Assembly: GCF_003850565.1 (NCBI RefSeq)
Contig: NZ_CP027706.1
Coordinates: 3,782,001 to 3,846,000 of the forward strand
DNA length: 64,000 nt
Reading direction: 5' to 3'
DNA from: Pseudomonas sessilinigenes
GTDB taxonomy: Bacteria; Pseudomonadota; Gammaproteobacteria; Pseudomonadales; Pseudomonadaceae
Shown: piece by piece, positions 52,517 to 61,601 of the stretch
Position numbering within the stretch: position 1 is the first letter of the stretch
Layout: every line of letters starts with the position of its first letter
Notes under the pieces: model-generated
The model's input: the letters and a program-made list of their open reading frames with translations, nothing else
Databases searched by the model: none
Told to the model about the DNA's origin: nothing
Translations under genes and position numbers: made by a program

Positions 52517-53251
52517 ATGCGTTCAGCGCCACAACTGTCCTACCAATCCGCCAGCTACAGCCATGTCGGCATGGTGCGGAAAATCAATGAAGACGCCTGG
52601 CTGGAAGCTCCGGAGACCGGCCTCTGGCTGGTGGCGGACGGCATGGGCGGGCACGCCGCCGGGGATTACGTCAGCAGCCTGATCGTCGATAGCCTGCGGG
52701 CGGTGCCGGCCGGCGACAACCTGGAGCAATACGCTGCCGCGCTGCGCAACGGCCTGGCGGCGGTCAACGCCGCCGTGCGCGAGGAAACGGCCAACCGTGG
52801 CGTGACCATGATGGGCAGTACCGTGGTCCTGCTGGCGGTACGCGGCGACCAGGCGGTGTGCCTGTGGGCTGGCGACAGCCGCTTGTACCGGTTGCGCGAT
52901 GAACAGCTGGAGAGCATTTCCCGGGACCACAGCTACGTCCAGGACCTGCAGGACAGCGGCTTGCTCAGCGAGGCCGAGGCTCGGGTCCACCCGCGTGCCA
53001 ACATCGTCACCCGGGCCATTGGCGTCGAGGCCCAGCTGGAGCTGTCCCAGGTCGACCTGCAGGTACAGGCCGGTGATACCTTCCTGTTGTGCAGCGACGG
53101 CCTGAACAAGACCGCCGAGGACTTCGAACTGCGCGACGTGCTCAGTCACAACGAGCCCAACGATGTGGTGCGCAGCCTGATCCACCTGGGCCTGACCCGG
53201 GGCGCGCCGGACAACATCACCGCCATCGTGATCAAGGCCGCAGGACACTGA
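52517..53251 (+). CDS. pppA: PP2C-type Ser/Thr phosphatase PppA
   Basis: PppA removes phosphate from Fha and turns secretion off. The 244 residues hold the PP2C motifs in order: GMVRKINEDAW (about 18-28) with the metal-binding Asp, VADGMGGHAAGDYVS (about 38-52), CLWAGDSRLYRLRD (about 116-129), and the closing DNITAIVI stretch with the last metal-binding Asp. The ATG follows directly on the tagF stop. It is followed by ppkA after two bases, an arrangement that gives balanced kinase and phosphatase synthesis. Confidence 0.95.
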   Translation: MRSAPQLSYQSASYSHVGMVRKINEDAWLEAPETGLWLVADGMGGHAAGDYVSSLIVDSLRAVPAGDNLEQYAAALRNGLAAVNAAVREETANRGVTMMGSTVVLLAVRGDQAVCLWAGDSRLYRLRDEQLESISRDHSYVQDLQDSGLLSEAEARVHPRANIVTRAIGVEAQLELSQVDLQVQAGDTFLLCSDGLNKTAEDFELRDVLSHNEPNDVVRSLIHLGLTRGAPDNITAIVIKAAGH

Positions 53252-53253
53252 CC

Positions 53254-56200
53254 ATGGACATTCTGATTCCCGGCTTTGATATCCAGGGCGAGATTGGCGA
53301 AGGTGCCATGGCCAGCGTGTACCTGGCGACCCAGCGCTCCCTGGAGCGCAAGGTGGCGCTCAAGGTCATGGCCGCCTCCCTGGCGGCCGACCCGAGCTTT
53401 TGCGAGCGCTTCCTGCGCGAGGGCAAGACCCTGGCGCGCCTGTCCCACCCGCACACCGTGACCATCCACGACATCGGCAATGTCGGCGAGCTCTACTACA
53501 TGGCCATGGAGTACCTGCCCAACGGCACGCTCAAGGAACGCATCGCTGCCGGGCTGACCCCGGAGCAGGGCCTGACCTATATCCGCCAGATCGCCTCGGC
53601 CCTGGGCTATGCCCATGCCCAGGGGTTGGTGCACCGTGACGTCAAGCCGGCCAACATCCTGTTCCGCGCCGATGGCACGGCGGTGCTCTCGGACTTCGGC
53701 ATCGCCAAGTCCCTGGACGATCGCACACAGTTCACCCAGGCCGGCTTCGCTGTCGGCACCCCAAGCTACATGAGCCCCGAGCAGGCTCGTGGACAGGACA
53801 TCGACGGCCGCGCCGACCTCTATGCCCTGGGCGTGGTGCTGTATGAAATCCTTGTCGGCAAGCTGCCGTACAACGGCACCGATGCCTTGTCCACGGCCCT
53901 GGCCCACCTCACCGAGCCGTTGCCGGAGCTACCGGTGCACCACGGCCGCTACCAGCACATCCTGGGTAAGCTCCTGGCCAAGGACCCGGCGGAGCGCTAC
54001 CCGGATGCCGCAGCCTTGCTGGCGGCCCTGGACAACCTGCCGGCGGCGGCCCCGGAGGTCGAGGCGACGCTGATCCAGCCGTTGCCCTTGCCGCCCCTGG
54101 AAGTGCCCGTGGGCAAGGACCTGGCCGGGCTGACCCCGGTCTCCATCGAGATTCCCCAGCAGGCCCCGCAACCGGCCCCGCGCCAGGAGCCGCGTCCGGA
54201 ACCTGTGGTGCCACCGCAGCGCGTCTCCAGCCTGCCGCCCCAGGGCGCCGAGCCGACCGGCCAGCGGCGTGGCCCGGTGCTGGCCCTGGCCGGCGTGGCC
54301 GTGGCAGTAGCCCTGGCCGTGGCTGGCGGTGGCTACTGGTGGTTGTCCGGGGACAGCCCGCAGCCAGCGCCCAAGACCGCGACTCCGACCCCGACCTCCG
54401 GTAGCGGGAGCACGCCCAGCGTGGCGCCACCGGTTAGCCAGCCTGTGGCGAGCGATGTCGATGGCGGCCAGCGGCCGTTGTTGATGCCGGGCAAGAAAAC
54501 CCTGTTCCAGCGAGTGCTGAGCAAGCCTGGAGCGAGCTTTTCCAGCGAGCCCGGGGCGGCGCCAGGCCCGGCGGTGCCGGCGTTCTCGGTGCTGTATGTG
54601 TACCAGCGCAAGCAGGTTGGCGGGCGCCCGTGGCTGCGCCTGGGCGCGGCCAGCGATGGTCGTAGCGCCGGCTGGCTGCCAGAGGACCAGGTCAGCGACT
54701 GGAAGCAGAGCCTGGTACTCAAGTTCACTGAGCGCTCGGGGCGGGCGCCAGTGATGTTCGTGCGCCAGGCCAGCCAGTTGGAGCGCCTGCTGGCCGATCC
54801 TGCGGCAGCCAAGAACCTGCTGCTCAACGCGCAGAAGAATCCCCAGGACGACCAGCAAGTGCTGGCCCTGGAACCCAATGCCAGCGCCGTGCCCCAGGAC
54901 CAGTTCTACCTGCTGCCGATCTTCGACTCCAAGGAGAGCTTCGACGAAAACGGCCAGCCGGTGCAGTTGCTCAATATCGCTTCCATCGATCCGGGCAGCA
55001 CCCCACAGAGCATCAGCGACAGCACTGGCAAGAGCCTGCCGGTGAATACCGCGCCAGCCGCCGGTGATGCTTTCCGCACGGCCGTGGTGCTGGTGGTGGA
55101 CACCTCGGTATCGATGCAGCCCTATATCGACCGGGTCCGCGATGTGGTGCATGAGCTGCAGAGCAAGCTGGCCGCGCGCGGCGAGTTGGACAGCGTCAGC
55201 TTCGGCCTGGTGGGGTTTCGCAACAACACCAGCAAGACGCCGGGATTGGAGTACGTCACCAAGACCCTGGTGAGCCTGGACCAGGGGCGCGATCCGCAGC
55301 GTTTCCAGCAGTTGGTAAGCCAGGTCAAGGCCACCAATGTGTCCAGCCATTCGTTCAACGAAGACGCCTTCGCCGGAGTCATGCAGGCGGTGGAGGGCAT
55401 GGACTGGAAGGGCTATGGCGGTCGCCTGATCCTGCTGGTCAGCGATGCCGGCGCCTTGCGCAAGAACGATCCCTATAGCCGGACCCAGATGAATGAGGCC
55501 GAGGTGCGCCAGGCGGCCCTCGGCAAGCAGATCAAGATCTATGCCTTGCACCTGCGGACCGACGCCGGGAAGAAGAACCACGCCCAGGCCGAGACCCAGT
55601 ACCGGGTGCTGACCGCCGATGCCAACCCGAAGATCGGCGACCTGTATATCCCGGTGCCCGGTGGCGATGTGGGCAAGTTCGGCGAGCGGGTCGACGAGAT
55701 CGGCACAGTGTTCGCCGACCTGGTGCATCAGGTGCGCAGCAATCAGCAACAAGCGGTTCCGATGCTGGCCGCAAGCCCGAGCCTTGCCCAGAAGTCCGCG
55801 GCCATCGGCTATGCCATGCACATGGACTTCCTTGGACACAAATCCGCCAGCCAGGCGCCGCAACTGGTCAGCGCCTGGACCGCCGACCGCGACCTGACCA
55901 ACCCGGCGCTGCCAGCGTTCCAGGTCTGCGTGATGCTGACCAAGCTGCAGCTCAACGACCTGCAGCAGTCGCTGAAGCTGATCGTCGATGCGGCGCGCAA
56001 GACCCAGACCTCGCCCAAGGATTTCTTCCAGGAAATCGCCAGCGCCAGTGCCTACATGAGCCGCGACCCCTCGGCCTTGCGCAAGGGCGGCAATCTCGCC
56101 GATGGCGGCGTGCTGGGGGAATACCTCGAAGGCCTGCCGTACCGCAGCAAGTCGCTGAACATGACCCAGGACCTGTGGTTGTCACTGAGCGTGGCCGAGC

Positions 56201-56340
56201 AGGAAGACTTCATCGATGAGCTGGATTCGAAGATCCGTCTCTACGAGACCTTCCACAACGACCTGGCCAACTGGGTACGCTTCGGCGATGCCGAGCCGGG
56301 TGATGCCCTGTACCGCGTTCCCTTGTCGACGTTGCCCTGA
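53254..56340 (+). CDS. ppkA: Ser/Thr kinase PpkA with C-terminal von Willebrand A domain
   Basis: PpkA phosphorylates Fha and activates the type VI system in response to the TagQRST pathway. The 1028-residue protein has a kinase domain at about 1-265: GEGAMASVY glycine loop (15-23), VALKVM with the catalytic Lys, HRDVKPANIL (128-137), DFGIAKS, and SPEQA. A Pro-rich linker precedes a single membrane segment (about 340-362). The periplasmic part ends in a VWA domain with MIDAS motif DTSVS at about 616-620. ATG 53254 is chosen because the longer upstream frame overlaps pppA. The stop overlaps tagT (TGATG). Confidence 0.95.
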   Translation: MDILIPGFDIQGEIGEGAMASVYLATQRSLERKVALKVMAASLAADPSFCERFLREGKTLARLSHPHTVTIHDIGNVGELYYMAMEYLPNGTLKERIAAGLTPEQGLTYIRQIASALGYAHAQGLVHRDVKPANILFRADGTAVLSDFGIAKSLDDRTQFTQAGFAVGTPSYMSPEQARGQDIDGRADLYALGVVLYEILVGKLPYNGTDALSTALAHLTEPLPELPVHHGRYQHILGKLLAKDPAERYPDAAALLAALDNLPAAAPEVEATLIQPLPLPPLEVPVGKDLAGLTPVSIEIPQQAPQPAPRQEPRPEPVVPPQRVSSLPPQGAEPTGQRRGPVLALAGVAVAVALAVAGGGYWWLSGDSPQPAPKTATPTPTSGSGSTPSVAPPVSQPVASDVDGGQRPLLMPGKKTLFQRVLSKPGASFSSEPGAAPGPAVPAFSVLYVYQRKQVGGRPWLRLGAASDGRSAGWLPEDQVSDWKQSLVLKFTERSGRAPVMFVRQASQLERLLADPAAAKNLLLNAQKNPQDDQQVLALEPNASAVPQDQFYLLPIFDSKESFDENGQPVQLLNIASIDPGSTPQSISDSTGKSLPVNTAPAAGDAFRTAVVLVVDTSVSMQPYIDRVRDVVHELQSKLAARGELDSVSFGLVGFRNNTSKTPGLEYVTKTLVSLDQGRDPQRFQQLVSQVKATNVSSHSFNEDAFAGVMQAVEGMDWKGYGGRLILLVSDAGALRKNDPYSRTQMNEAEVRQAALGKQIKIYALHLRTDAGKKNHAQAETQYRVLTADANPKIGDLYIPVPGGDVGKFGERVDEIGTVFADLVHQVRSNQQQAVPMLAASPSLAQKSAAIGYAMHMDFLGHKSASQAPQLVSAWTADRDLTNPALPAFQVCVMLTKLQLNDLQQSLKLIVDAARKTQTSPKDFFQEIASASAYMSRDPSALRKGGNLADGGVLGEYLEGLPYRSKSLNMTQDLWLSLSVAEQEDFIDELDSKIRLYETFHNDLANWVRFGDAEPGDALYRVPLSTLP

Positions 56341-57056
56341 TGCTGAACCTTTCGGATGTGCGCAAGAGCCGCGGCGAAGGCCGCCAACGCTACAGCCTGG
56401 TGATCCCCAGGCTGCAATTGCGCGCAGGCGATCAACTGGCGGTGGTGGGCCCCAGCGGGTGCGGCAAGAGCACGTTGCTCGATTTGCTGGCGCTGGTGTT
56501 GGCCCCGGATTCGTCCAGGTGCTTCGAATTCGCACCGCTCGACGCTGCCATCGATATTGCCCAGGTCTGGCGGCAGGCTGGGCACAGCGCCCTGGCCGAG
56601 CTGCGCAGCCGGCACCTGGGGTATGTACTGCAGACCGGCGGCCTGCTGGGCTTCCTCGATGTACGGGGCAACATCGGCTTGCCGCGCAAGATGCTCGGGC
56701 TGGCCGATGAGGGCATTCCCCGGCGCCTGGCCGAACGCTTGGAGATCGTCGACCAACTGCACAAGAAACCCGCCGACTTGTCGGTGGGCCAGCGCCAGCG
56801 GGTCAGTTGTGCCCGGGCCCTGGCCCATGGCCCGCAGGTGCTGTTGGCGGACGAACCGACGGCGGCCTTGGACCCCTTGAACGCCCAGCGAGTGATGCAG
56901 CTACTGGTGCAGCAGGCGCGGGACCAGCAGCTGTGCTGCGTGGTCGCCACCCACGATGAACCCCTGGCCCGGGCCAATGGCTTGCAGGTCCGGCGGATTG
57001 CCTGCCAGCGCGATGCCGATGGTGGCGTCACCGCGACCCTCGGGGAGGCTTGCTGA
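56340..57056 (+). CDS. tagT: ABC-type ATPase TagT
   Basis: TagT is the ATPase of the TagST inner-membrane complex that senses envelope injury and signals to PpkA. The 238 residues show Walker [12 protein letters not shown] near residue 38, signature LSVGQRQRVSCARAL near 148, and Walker B VLLADEPTAALDP near 170. Its ATG overlaps the ppkA stop by one base and its stop overlaps tagS. The LolD-like character of the sequence matches the known relation of TagST to lipoprotein-export ABC systems. Transport activity as such is not established. Confidence 0.93.
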   Translation: MLNLSDVRKSRGEGRQRYSLVIPRLQLRAGDQLAVVGPSGCGKSTLLDLLALVLAPDSSRCFEFAPLDAAIDIAQVWRQAGHSALAELRSRHLGYVLQTGGLLGFLDVRGNIGLPRKMLGLADEGIPRRLAERLEIVDQLHKKPADLSVGQRQRVSCARALAHGPQVLLADEPTAALDPLNAQRVMQLLVQQARDQQLCCVVATHDEPLARANGLQVRRIACQRDADGGVTATLGEAC

Positions 57057-58258
57057 TGCGTGCGGCCCTCACAGCGGCGCTGGCCTGGCAGGACTATCGG
57101 GCCGATACCTGGCTTTCGGCCTGCTCAGTACTGGCCCTGGTGGCGGTGATCGCTCCGTTGCTGGTGCTGTTCGGGCTCAAGTTCGGCCTGGTCAGCAGCC
57201 TCACCGAGCGCTTGGAAAAAGACCCGGCGGTGCGCGAGATCATTCCCCTGGGCGGCGGGCGCTTCAGTGCCGCGTTCATTGCCGAACTGCGCCAGCGCCC
57301 GGACGTGGCGTTCGCCTTGCCCAGGACCCGGCAGATCGCCGCCACGGCAGAGCTGGCGCGAGGCGAGGGGGATGTTGGCCTGACCGTGGAAATGCTGCCT
57401 ACCGCGCCTACCGACCCCTTGCTGGGGCCGTTGCCGGCATTGCAGGGCATGAACGGGGTGGTGCTCAGCCGCACCGCCGCGGAGAAGCTCGGGGTCCGAC
57501 CGGGAGACTGGCTGCAGGCCAGTTTCGGCCGCCAGGTGGCCGGGCGCAGCGAGGTGCAGCGGACCCGGGTCCAGGTCGAGGGCGTGCTGCCCCTGGAGGC
57601 CTTTGCCCGTGATGCCCTGCTGGCGCCCCTGGAGTTATTGGAGGCCGCCGAGGATTACCGCGACGGTCGTGCGGTGCTGGCCATGGGCTGGGCCGGCGGG
57701 GCCCCGACGCAGGCCGGGCAGCGGGTGTACCCGGCGTTTCGCCTGTATGCGCGCAGCCTCGACGATGTCGAGCCGCTGCGCCGGTATTTCGCCGAGCGCG
57801 GCCTGCTGGTGTCGACCCAGGCCCAGACCATCGCCCAGGTGCAGTCCTTGAGCCGCAACTTGTCGATCGTGTTCTGGATCATCGCCGCGTTGGCCCTGGC
57901 CGGGGCCTTTGCGGCGATCTTCGCTGGCGCCCTGGCGGCGGTGGAGCGCAAGCGCCGGGAGTTGTCGGTATTGCGCCTATTGGGTTTTTCCACCGCGGCG
58001 CTGCTGCTGTTCGTGGTGTTCCAGGCCCTCTACAGCGCGAGTCTTGCCGCTGTGTTGAGTGGCGTGCTGTATGGCCTGGCCCAAGCCGGGCTGAATCATC
58101 TGTTCATGCAGGTGCCGGGCGAGTATGCCAGCCACCTGCTGCCGGCCCATTACGGGCTGGCCCTGTTGGCGACGCTGGGCGTCAGTAGCCTGGCCGCTGC
58201 GCTGGGCGGTTGGCGGGTGTCGCGCATTGAAGCTTGTGAAGGAATTCGCGATGTATAA
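57056..58258 (+). CDS. tagS: ABC-type permease TagS
   Basis: TagS is the membrane partner of TagT. The 400-residue protein has a first membrane segment near residues 22-45 (LSACSVLALVAVIAPLLVLFG), a large periplasmic domain (about 50-270), and three membrane segments in the C-terminal third (near 272-300, 320-345 and 365-385). This matches LolCE/FtsX-type permeases. ATG 57056 has GGGGAGG about eight bases upstream and overlaps the tagT stop; an in-frame TTG six bases upstream is rejected. It overlaps tagR by 8 bases. Confidence 0.92.
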   Translation: MRAALTAALAWQDYRADTWLSACSVLALVAVIAPLLVLFGLKFGLVSSLTERLEKDPAVREIIPLGGGRFSAAFIAELRQRPDVAFALPRTRQIAATAELARGEGDVGLTVEMLPTAPTDPLLGPLPALQGMNGVVLSRTAAEKLGVRPGDWLQASFGRQVAGRSEVQRTRVQVEGVLPLEAFARDALLAPLELLEAAEDYRDGRAVLAMGWAGGAPTQAGQRVYPAFRLYARSLDDVEPLRRYFAERGLLVSTQAQTIAQVQSLSRNLSIVFWIIAALALAGAFAAIFAGALAAVERKRRELSVLRLLGFSTAALLLFVVFQALYSASLAAVLSGVLYGLAQAGLNHLFMQVPGEYASHLLPAHYGLALLATLGVSSLAAALGGWRVSRIEACEGIRDV

Positions 58259-59963
58259 GTTGATCAGCACCGTGCTGGCCATGACCCTGGCGGGGGCCGT
58301 GTGGGCCGAAGAGCCCGTTAATAAGATGGACAACCCCAAGCCCCTGGCGGGCGATGTCAGCCTGCCGTTGCCCTGTGACGGCGAGATGCTGTTTCGCTAC
58401 GTCTATGTGCTGGCCCAGGGCACCCTGGACGACCGTGAGATCAATCTGGGCTATCCCTTCGCCGAAGGCGAGAGCGGGTACCAGCAGTCGTTCATTTCCG
58501 GCTATCGCCGGGACTACATCAATGGCCAGTTCACCCTCAAGGACTTGCCGGGCGGCTGGGCCAAGACCATTGGCCCGCTGTTGCCCAAGACCGGCGCCGG
58601 GGTACCGCTCAAGCCGATGATGTATTTCATTGGCAAGTATGAAGTCACGGCCCGCCAGTACGCCCAGATCATGGCCCAGGCCCAGTCCCTGGCCAGCGGC
58701 GAACCGGCGCCGGCCTGCGAGGCGCCGGATGGCATGCAGGGGCGGCTGCCCAAGGTCAAGCTGTCGCGTTTCGAGGCCGAGCGTTTCGCGGCGGTCTACA
58801 GCGCCTGGCTGATGAAGAATCACCGCGACCTGCTGCCGGTCAGTGGGCGTGGCGGCTCCGCCGAGGATGGCGGCCTGGGCTTTGTTCGCCTGCCCACCGA
58901 AGTGGAGTGGGAATACGCGGCCCGTGGTGGCCAGGCGGTGAGCCGCCAGGAGTTGGAGGGCCGGCTGTTCCCACGGCGCGTGGAGGGCAGTGAAAGCGAC
59001 GGCCCGCTGGCCGACTGGGCGGTGTTCAACCAGGTCGCCGGAGGCACTGGCCAGGCGGCGCGACTGATGCCGATCGGTACCAAGCTGCCTAACCCCATTG
59101 GTTTGTTCGATGTGATTGGCAACGCCGCCGAGATGGTCCAGGAGTCCTTCCAGTTGGTGCATGCCGGGCGGCGCCAGGGCACCTACGGCGGTTTCGTGGT
59201 CAAGGGCGGCAACTACCTGGAAGGCGAGGGCACGCTGTTCACCGGCATGCGCCGCGAATACCCGCTGTTCGCCGCCGATGGCACCGAGCAAAGCAACGAG
59301 ACCACGGGTTTCCGGGTGGCCATCGGTGCCTTGTCGGCGCCTCGGTCGCGCTACAAGGAACTGTTCGCCCAGTGGCAGAAGGAAGGGCGCCTGGCGTCCC
59401 TGACCGATGCCATCGATGACGCCCAGGACCCGACCAAGCGCCTGGACAGCATCATCGCCGCCAGTGTCGATCCACGGCTGCAGGCGGAGCTGGGGCTGGT
59501 CAACGAGGAGCTCAAGCGCAACGTGTCGCTGATTGCCCAGCAACGCGAGGAAGCGGCGGGCAACCTGATTCAGTCCTCGGCACTGGTGGCCGAGACGATC
59601 AACAACTACAACATTCGTCTGACCAACCTGAAGAAGAGCCAGCAGCAGGCCCTCGATGCCAAGGATGAACCCAGCGCCAAGCTGTTCGCCGAAGCCATCG
59701 ACAATGGCCGCAGTGCTCTGGACGGGGCGGTGGCGATCTACATCGACAACCTGGCCACGGGCACCCGTTACACCGACGCGGTGATCCAGGCGCAATTTCA
59801 ACGGATCAAGGAAGAGCTCAATCGCAAGCCGGTGCTCGGCAAGAGCCTGGTGACGCGCGCTACGTTATTCGTTCGCCATGTCGGGGACTATCGCCAGAAA
59901 CGGCGAGCCGACCCGGCGACGATTTTGAAGGAACTGCTCGCATCGACCGGTCAGAAGTCATGA
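58251..59963 (+). CDS. tagR: Periplasmic FGE/SUMF-like protein TagR
   Basis: TagR is a periplasmic activator of PpkA in the threonine-phosphorylation pathway. The 570 residues include a signal peptide (MYKLISTVLAMTLAGAVWA). A formylglycine-generating-enzyme-like domain covers about 110-370: YFIGKYEVTARQYAQIMAQA, RLPTEVEWEYAARGGQ and PNPIGLFDVIGNAAEMVQESF, with GFRVAI closing it. A helical C-terminal region follows (about 390-560). ATG 58251 starts within the tagS end. The two active-site cysteines of true formylglycine enzymes are not apparent, so a structural role is likely. Confidence 0.92.
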   Translation: MYKLISTVLAMTLAGAVWAEEPVNKMDNPKPLAGDVSLPLPCDGEMLFRYVYVLAQGTLDDREINLGYPFAEGESGYQQSFISGYRRDYINGQFTLKDLPGGWAKTIGPLLPKTGAGVPLKPMMYFIGKYEVTARQYAQIMAQAQSLASGEPAPACEAPDGMQGRLPKVKLSRFEAERFAAVYSAWLMKNHRDLLPVSGRGGSAEDGGLGFVRLPTEVEWEYAARGGQAVSRQELEGRLFPRRVEGSESDGPLADWAVFNQVAGGTGQAARLMPIGTKLPNPIGLFDVIGNAAEMVQESFQLVHAGRRQGTYGGFVVKGGNYLEGEGTLFTGMRREYPLFAADGTEQSNETTGFRVAIGALSAPRSRYKELFAQWQKEGRLASLTDAIDDAQDPTKRLDSIIAASVDPRLQAELGLVNEELKRNVSLIAQQREEAAGNLIQSSALVAETINNYNIRLTNLKKSQQQALDAKDEPSAKLFAEAIDNGRSALDGAVAIYIDNLATGTRYTDAVIQAQFQRIKEELNRKPVLGKSLVTRATLFVRHVGDYRQKRRADPATILKELLASTGQKS

Positions 59964-60046
59964 CCGGCCGTTGTCTGTCGAGCCTGGAGGATCTCGACCG
60001 GCCTGGTGCCGCGTCGAGTTGGTCAAACTTAATCGAGATCACGAAC

Positions 60047-60982
60047 ATGCTTTTTTCCCGCAAACCCTTTGCTTCGACTTCCAAGCGTCACCTGCTGTTG
60101 GTTGCCGCCGGGTTCAGCACCGTATTGACCGGTTGCGCGACCTCTCCGGTATCCAAGGTCGCTTCCACCACCAAGGTCGAGTACTACCCGAGCTGCTACG
60201 AGCCGGTGCAGCACCTGCGTGCCACTGACTCGGACATGACCAAGTCGGTCGTCACCGGTGCCGCCCTGGGTGCTGCTGGCGGCGCCTTGCTCGGTGCCCT
60301 GACCGGCGACGGCGACCACCGTGGTCGCAATGCAGCCATCGGCGCCGCTGGTGGTGCCCTGGCTGGCGGTGCTGCTGGCTACTACACCGAGCGCCAGAAG
60401 CAGATTGCCGATGACAACCAGCGCATCGCTTCCTACGCTACCGACGTCAACAAGAGCGTGGCCGACATCGACCGCAGCACGGCTTATGCCCGCGCTTCGC
60501 AGACTTGTTACCAGCGCGCTTTCGACAGCCTGATCAGCGCTCGCAAGGCCAACAGCATCAACGATGTCGAAGGGCGCAAGCGCCTGGCAGAAATCGTCAG
60601 CGGCCTGAAGGAGTCCAACGACCTGATCACCGCGGTGAATGGTCGTGCCAGCGAGGACCTGAGCAAGTACAACCAGGCCTACGAGCAAGACCTGCAGCAA
60701 GTGGGCGTACAGCGCACCGACGTGGTCAAGGTGGCCACCGCCGACACCACTCCAGTGACTACCACCGGCAAAGGCAAGGGCAAAGGCAAGAACCCACCGG
60801 CCAAGCAGAAGCTGCCGGTGGTGCCGAAGGAAGCGGTGAGCACCGAGAAGTCGATGCAGCAGGCCAAGACCAAGCAGGCCGAGAGCAACCAGGTGGCTAC
60901 CACCGGCCAGACCCAGGTCAACAGCATGTGCAAGAACCCGGACCTGGGCGACTGGGCACCGGTGCCTTGCCCGAACGTCTGA
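60047..60982 (+). CDS. tagQ: Lipoprotein TagQ with glycine-zipper region
   Basis: TagQ is the outer-membrane lipoprotein that anchors TagR. ATG 60047 gives 311 residues with a lipoprotein signal ending in TVLTGCATS (Cys about 25). A Gly/Ala-rich zipper follows (about 65-105, VVTGAALGAAGGALLGALTG then AAIGAAGGALAGGAAGYY). A helical middle part and a Lys/Gly/Pro-rich stretch (KGKGKGKNPPAK) near 245 complete it. It is the last gene of the plus-strand operon, after tagR with an 83-base gap. No strong terminator was found downstream. Confidence 0.88.
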   Translation: MLFSRKPFASTSKRHLLLVAAGFSTVLTGCATSPVSKVASTTKVEYYPSCYEPVQHLRATDSDMTKSVVTGAALGAAGGALLGALTGDGDHRGRNAAIGAAGGALAGGAAGYYTERQKQIADDNQRIASYATDVNKSVADIDRSTAYARASQTCYQRAFDSLISARKANSINDVEGRKRLAEIVSGLKESNDLITAVNGRASEDLSKYNQAYEQDLQQVGVQRTDVVKVATADTTPVTTTGKGKGKGKNPPAKQKLPVVPKEAVSTEKSMQQAKTKQAESNQVATTGQTQVNSMCKNPDLGDWAPVPCPNV

Positions 60983-61122
60983 GTCAGTGATTGTCTGACA
61001 AGATGTAGCGATAAGCGCTGAACGCCAGGCGATCTTCGAGCAATCGAACGGATCGGCTGGCGCTCGGCGAGTTACAGGTTACACTGCGCCGGCCATCCAA
61101 TAATTCCACTGAGGCGCCGCGC

Positions 61123-61506
61123 ATGAAATTTCGTTTTCTCCTCTGGGTACTTGGCCTGTTGATGGGCAAGGCCAGCCGTAACAATCCCGCTTTCCAGCAA
61201 CAATTGGGCGACAAGGAGCTGGTATTCCAGCTGCAGACGCTCGATGGCAAGGTTGCTCGGCATTTCTTCGTCAAGGACCAGCGTGTTACCAGTCGTTCGG
61301 GGTTTTATCCCGAGCCGGCTTTCGCTATTGCCTTCAAGGACGCTGCCTATGGCTTCGCGACCATGCAGGCGAAGAACAAGCAGCTGGCATTCATGACGGG
61401 AATCCAGGACAAGTCGATCCAGATCAAGGGCAACCCGGCGCTGGTGATCTGGTTCCAGGGGCTGACCAAGTACCTGAAGCCGAAGAAGCCCAAGCCCAAG
61501 GCTTGA
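61123..61506 (+). CDS. Small SCP2-like protein of unknown function
   Basis: This 127-residue protein has an N-terminal hydrophobic stretch (FLLWVLGLLMGKAS) and a basic tail (KPKKPKPKA). Between them, FQQQLGDKELVFQLQTLDGKVARHFFVKDQRVTSRSG and AFAIAFKDAAYGFATMQAKNK follow the sterol-carrier SCP2-like strand pattern. Database entries for this family are sometimes labelled helicase, which has no support in the sequence. It is probably the homologue of P. aeruginosa PA5347, next to the HDOD gene and recG. It marks the far conserved border of the type VI region. Confidence 0.8.
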   Translation: MKFRFLLWVLGLLMGKASRNNPAFQQQLGDKELVFQLQTLDGKVARHFFVKDQRVTSRSGFYPEPAFAIAFKDAAYGFATMQAKNKQLAFMTGIQDKSIQIKGNPALVIWFQGLTKYLKPKKPKPKA

Positions 61507-61601
61507 GGGCGCTACTGTTTCAGGGAGGGCCAGGGCCTGCGCTGCCAACAGCGGCAGCGGCTGGCAGGGCCCACCACGTCACCGGGGGTGACGTGGCTCG
61601 T

